From: Salinivirga cyanobacteriivorans | Lineage (GTDB): Bacteria > Bacteroidota > Bacteroidia > Bacteroidales > Salinivirgaceae | Direction: 5' to 3' | Length of the DNA stretch: 64,000 nucleotides | Assembly (NCBI RefSeq): GCF_001443605.1 | Contig: NZ_CP013118.1 | Coordinates: 2,057,501 to 2,121,500, forward strand | In this document: positions 61,324 to 64,000 of the stretch, piece after piece | Numbering within the stretch: the stretch's first letter is position 1 | How the letters are laid out: the number at the start of each line of letters is the position of its first letter | Made by a program: the position numbers and the translations under genes | The notes under the pieces: generated by a model | Told to the model about the DNA's origin: nothing | Seen by the model: the letters and a program-made list of their open reading frames with translations, nothing else | The model's database searches: none

Positions 61324-63954
61324 ATGAAAAGTACACATAGACGAAAAATACAGCTGCGCAAACTACTCCTTGGTTATGGGACAGAATCCCGGTTTCCGAC
61401 AGGCTTAGTTTTAATCAGCCTAATTTTTCCGCTAGTGGCCTGGATGGTTGAGTTTATTCTGAGAAACCATGAGTTTACATTTTATGGATTTCTTGAAATG
61501 CATAAAACTTCACCCCTGGTCTTTTTGATCGACATTATTCCTATTGTTGCAGGTATTGTTGGCTATAAGCTGGAAGGCTGGCTGGAAAATATGGAAACCT
61601 ATTATGAGCATTCCATAGAAGATAAAAAATCTATTATTCAGCGCAATGCCTACTTCGCCAAACAAATTGGAGAAGGCAAATTGGATATTGACCAAAATGC
61701 TTTTGACGAAAACGATTTACTTGGTCAATCGCTCATCAGGATGCGCGACAATTTGCTTAAAACCTCCCAAAAAGAGTCAGAACGCAGCTGGATTACAGCC
61801 GGTAAAGATAAAATTGCTACAATACTGCGATTACACAACGACCTTGATGAGCTTGCGTATGACACACTGGTTAATCTCATAGAATACATAAAAGTTGTTC
61901 AGGGGGCATTTTACATTTATGACGAAGATGAAAAAATCATTGAGAACAGAGCAACTTATGCCTATAACCGAAGAAAATATGTAAACCAGCGTTTTAAAAT
62001 TGGCGAAGGGCTCGTTGGACAGGCAGCCTTCGAAATGGATATTATTTACCGTAAAGAAATTCCCGAAGACTACCTTTCCATTACCTCGGGTTTGCTTAAG
62101 GAGCAAAAACCAAATACAATATTAGTTGTTCCGCTTATCACCGACGAGAAACTACAAGGTGTACTTGAGTTTGCCTCACTTGAGAAAGATATCACCCCGC
62201 TAACAATAAATTTCCTCAAAGAACTAAGTGATGTAATTGCCAGAACACTCTTCAATCTTAAGGTCAACAAAAGAACAGAAAAGCTACTGCAAGACTCACA
62301 AAAAATGACCGAAGAGCTCAAAGAAAACGAAGAGGAGCTCAGACAGAACGCTGAGGAAATGCGTGCAACACACGAAGAGCTCGAACGATCTAATGCCAAG
62401 CTTGAGCAACAAATAACAGAGGTGGAAAATGCTCAAAAAAGGTTGCACTCATTACTCGAGAATGCTTCAGAGGTTATTTCAATTTACGACCAGGAATTGA
62501 ACCTGAAATATATCAGTCCATCGGTAGCCAATATTTATGGTTTCACCCCCGACGAAATGATTGAGGGTAAAGACATGGACCGACTCACAGCAAAAGGCAC
62601 AAAAGAAATTCAGCAAATGTTCAAACGTTTGCTCGACGATCCATCTGAGACCATTGTCATTCAATATACCTACATGAACAAAGCAGGCAAGAAAATTTAT
62701 GTAGAAACCACCGGAAGAAACCTGCTCAATGACGAAGCTATTGCCGGAATTATTCTTAACTCACAGGATATTACAGAACGAAAACGAGCTGAGAAAGAAG
62801 AGCGCATGAAAAGTAAAATGCAGGCCTTATCAGAAAATTCGCCTGACATGATTATGCGTATGAACGAGGAAGGTCAGTTTTTCTACGCTAACCCCATTGT
62901 TAAAATATTCACCGGAGTCGACAATAAAACCATTGTTACACGCAAGCTTCACGAAGTAGAGTTCAACGATGAAATCAAAAACTTCTTTACCGAGGCTATA
63001 AAAGATACTGTAGAGAGCGGCCAAAAGCAAAATTACGAAACAGTATTTCCCACAAATTTCGGGGAGAGAATAATGCAGGTTAGCACCATTCCGGAGTTTA
63101 ATGAAGAGAACGAATTGGAAACTATACTTTTTGTAGCGCACGATATCACTGAACAGAAAAAGATTGAAAACGAAATTAAAGAAAAGAACAAGAATATCAC
63201 TGAAAGTATTAACTACGCTGAACGCATACAAAAATCATTACTTCCAAGCACAATACACATTCAAGAATTCTTACCCAAATCGTTCATCTTTTACCGCCCC
63301 CGTGATGTAGTAAGTGGTGATTTTCCATGGTTTTTCCAAAAGGATGATTATATTTACATTGCAGCTGTTGATTGCACCGGTCACGGAGTACCCGGAGCAC
63401 TCCTTTCATTTATTGGGTATTTTATACTCAACAATGTGGTAGACCACGACGACGGAATTAATGCAGGAAAGATTCTGGACAGGTTTCATATAGGAGTACG
63501 TTCAGCGCTGAAACAAGACAAAGCCGGGGCGAATGCCCGCGACGGAATGGATATTGCCTTTTGCAAAATAAACCTGAAAACAAATCAGTTAGATTATGCG
63601 GGAGCGCATAGGCCACTTTATTTATTAAGAAACAACGAGCTCTTTGAATATAAAGGAAACCGTAAAGCCATTGGAGGAATTCCTTTAGGCAAAAAACCGG
63701 AAAAAGATTTCAAAAACTATGAATTGCAAATGGAAAAAGGAGATAAAATTTTCTTTTTCTCAGATGGATTACCAGATCAGGTTGGTGGCCCGAATAAAAG
63801 AAAATATCAGCCTAAAAGAATTAGAGAGCATCTAAAAGAAAACGCAGAATTATCAATGGCACAATACAATGATTTTTTTAATAAAGATTTTCTTAAATGG
63901 AAAGGAGATAACAAACAAATCGATGATGTGTTATTAATAGGTATAGAGTTTTAA
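61324..63954 (+). CDS. membrane GAF-PAS-PAS-SpoIIE serine phosphatase
   Basis: An 876-residue sensor phosphatase. The start is the ATG at 61324 (MKSTHRRKIQLRKLLLGYGT); the in-frame TTG three codons earlier is not used. Order: two membrane helices (about 25-75), a HAMP-like linker, a GAF domain (about 159-312, FKIGEGLVGQAAFEMD), a coiled coil (about 315-375), PAS 1 (about 375-492, NASEVISIYDQELNLKYISP), PAS 2 (about 497-614, NSPDMIMRMNEEGQFFYANP), and the SpoIIE phosphatase (about 655-875) with YRPRDVVSGDFPWFFQKDDY, VDCTGHGVPGALLSF, YAGAHRPLYLLR and FFFSDGLPDQVGGPNK. The metal-binding residues are retained. It probably acts on a partner phosphoprotein encoded nearby. Confidence 0.93.
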   Translation: MKSTHRRKIQLRKLLLGYGTESRFPTGLVLISLIFPLVAWMVEFILRNHEFTFYGFLEMHKTSPLVFLIDIIPIVAGIVGYKLEGWLENMETYYEHSIEDKKSIIQRNAYFAKQIGEGKLDIDQNAFDENDLLGQSLIRMRDNLLKTSQKESERSWITAGKDKIATILRLHNDLDELAYDTLVNLIEYIKVVQGAFYIYDEDEKIIENRATYAYNRRKYVNQRFKIGEGLVGQAAFEMDIIYRKEIPEDYLSITSGLLKEQKPNTILVVPLITDEKLQGVLEFASLEKDITPLTINFLKELSDVIARTLFNLKVNKRTEKLLQDSQKMTEELKENEEELRQNAEEMRATHEELERSNAKLEQQITEVENAQKRLHSLLENASEVISIYDQELNLKYISPSVANIYGFTPDEMIEGKDMDRLTAKGTKEIQQMFKRLLDDPSETIVIQYTYMNKAGKKIYVETTGRNLLNDEAIAGIILNSQDITERKRAEKEERMKSKMQALSENSPDMIMRMNEEGQFFYANPIVKIFTGVDNKTIVTRKLHEVEFNDEIKNFFTEAIKDTVESGQKQNYETVFPTNFGERIMQVSTIPEFNEENELETILFVAHDITEQKKIENEIKEKNKNITESINYAERIQKSLLPSTIHIQEFLPKSFIFYRPRDVVSGDFPWFFQKDDYIYIAAVDCTGHGVPGALLSFIGYFILNNVVDHDDGINAGKILDRFHIGVRSALKQDKAGANARDGMDIAFCKINLKTNQLDYAGAHRPLYLLRNNELFEYKGNRKAIGGIPLGKKPEKDFKNYELQMEKGDKIFFFSDGLPDQVGGPNKRKYQPKRIREHLKENAELSMAQYNDFFNKDFLKWKGDNKQIDDVLLIGIEF

Positions 63955-63978
63955 TATCCTTCAAACTAAATAACTGTT

Positions 63979-64000
63979 ATGGATGACAAAGTAGATATTA
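63979..64000 (+). CDS. start of a further gene, cut by the window edge
   Basis: An ATG with MDDKVDI begins 24 bases after the phosphatase stop and runs off the right edge. In Bacteroidota, such SpoIIE phosphatases are often followed by a SiaB-type kinase gene and a SiaC-type gene. Seven codons cannot test that, so the identity is left open. Confidence 0.4.

Overview
The window looks like chromosomal DNA of a low-GC member of the Bacteroidota, probably class Bacteroidia. The grounds are a very large secreted protein ending in a type IX secretion (T9SS) sorting domain, a TonB-dependent-type barrel with a carboxypeptidase-like N-terminal domain, lipoproteins of the 6-bladed beta-propeller and DUF1573 families, small NVEALA-like peptides, a MuiA/DUF4139 protein, the ileS-dksA-lspA gene order, and several TAnnTTTG promoter elements typical of this phylum. 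No rRNA, tRNA, CRISPR array or intact transposase was seen.

Region 1 (1-9756, all minus strand): an RND efflux permease (cut by the window edge) and its adaptor, then two related cassettes downstream of lspA. Each cassette encodes small secreted cysteine-rich peptides, a beta-propeller lipoprotein and a DUF1573 lipoprotein; one also has a carboxypeptidase-like-domain protein. Three copies of a structured spacer flank the cassettes, and the middle copy carries a diverged 3' fragment of lspA. This points to assembly of the locus by recombination at the end of lspA. Region 2 (9145-16452, minus): the conserved ileS-dksA-lspA operon and an outer-membrane beta-barrel protein. Region 3 (16861-27888, plus): a 3675-residue T9SS cargo protein with a perfect terminator. 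Region 4 (28009-31305): a NapH/NapG-like iron-sulfur membrane protein, a Tat-exported DUF362 protein and a small integral membrane protein. Region 5 (about 31532-32866): a gene-free tandem array with an exact 328-bp period. Region 6 (33179-39197): an Fn3-type lipoprotein, mfd, a SiaC-family phosphoprotein and hypothetical genes.

Region 7 (39340-46962, plus): a complete histidine operon hisGDCBHAF(IE), preceded by two consecutive His-rich leader peptides, each followed by its own intrinsic terminator. This tandem attenuator is the clearest regulatory feature in the window. Region 8 (47027-51479): a MuiA-like protein, a Wzz-type chain-length protein and an O-antigen ligase/polymerase. Region 9 (51456-56898, minus): a SpoIIE-type phosphatase, efp, tsaB, a TolC-family protein, a DUF502 protein and purQ. 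Region 10 (57000-64000, plus): an endonuclease/exonuclease/phosphatase-family protein, then a signalling cluster of CheR, a degenerate second CheR, a stand-alone CheB catalytic domain, a membrane GAF protein and a GAF-PAS-PAS-SpoIIE phosphatase. A further gene starts at the right edge.

Family assignments come from reading the sequence alone; no database search was possible.
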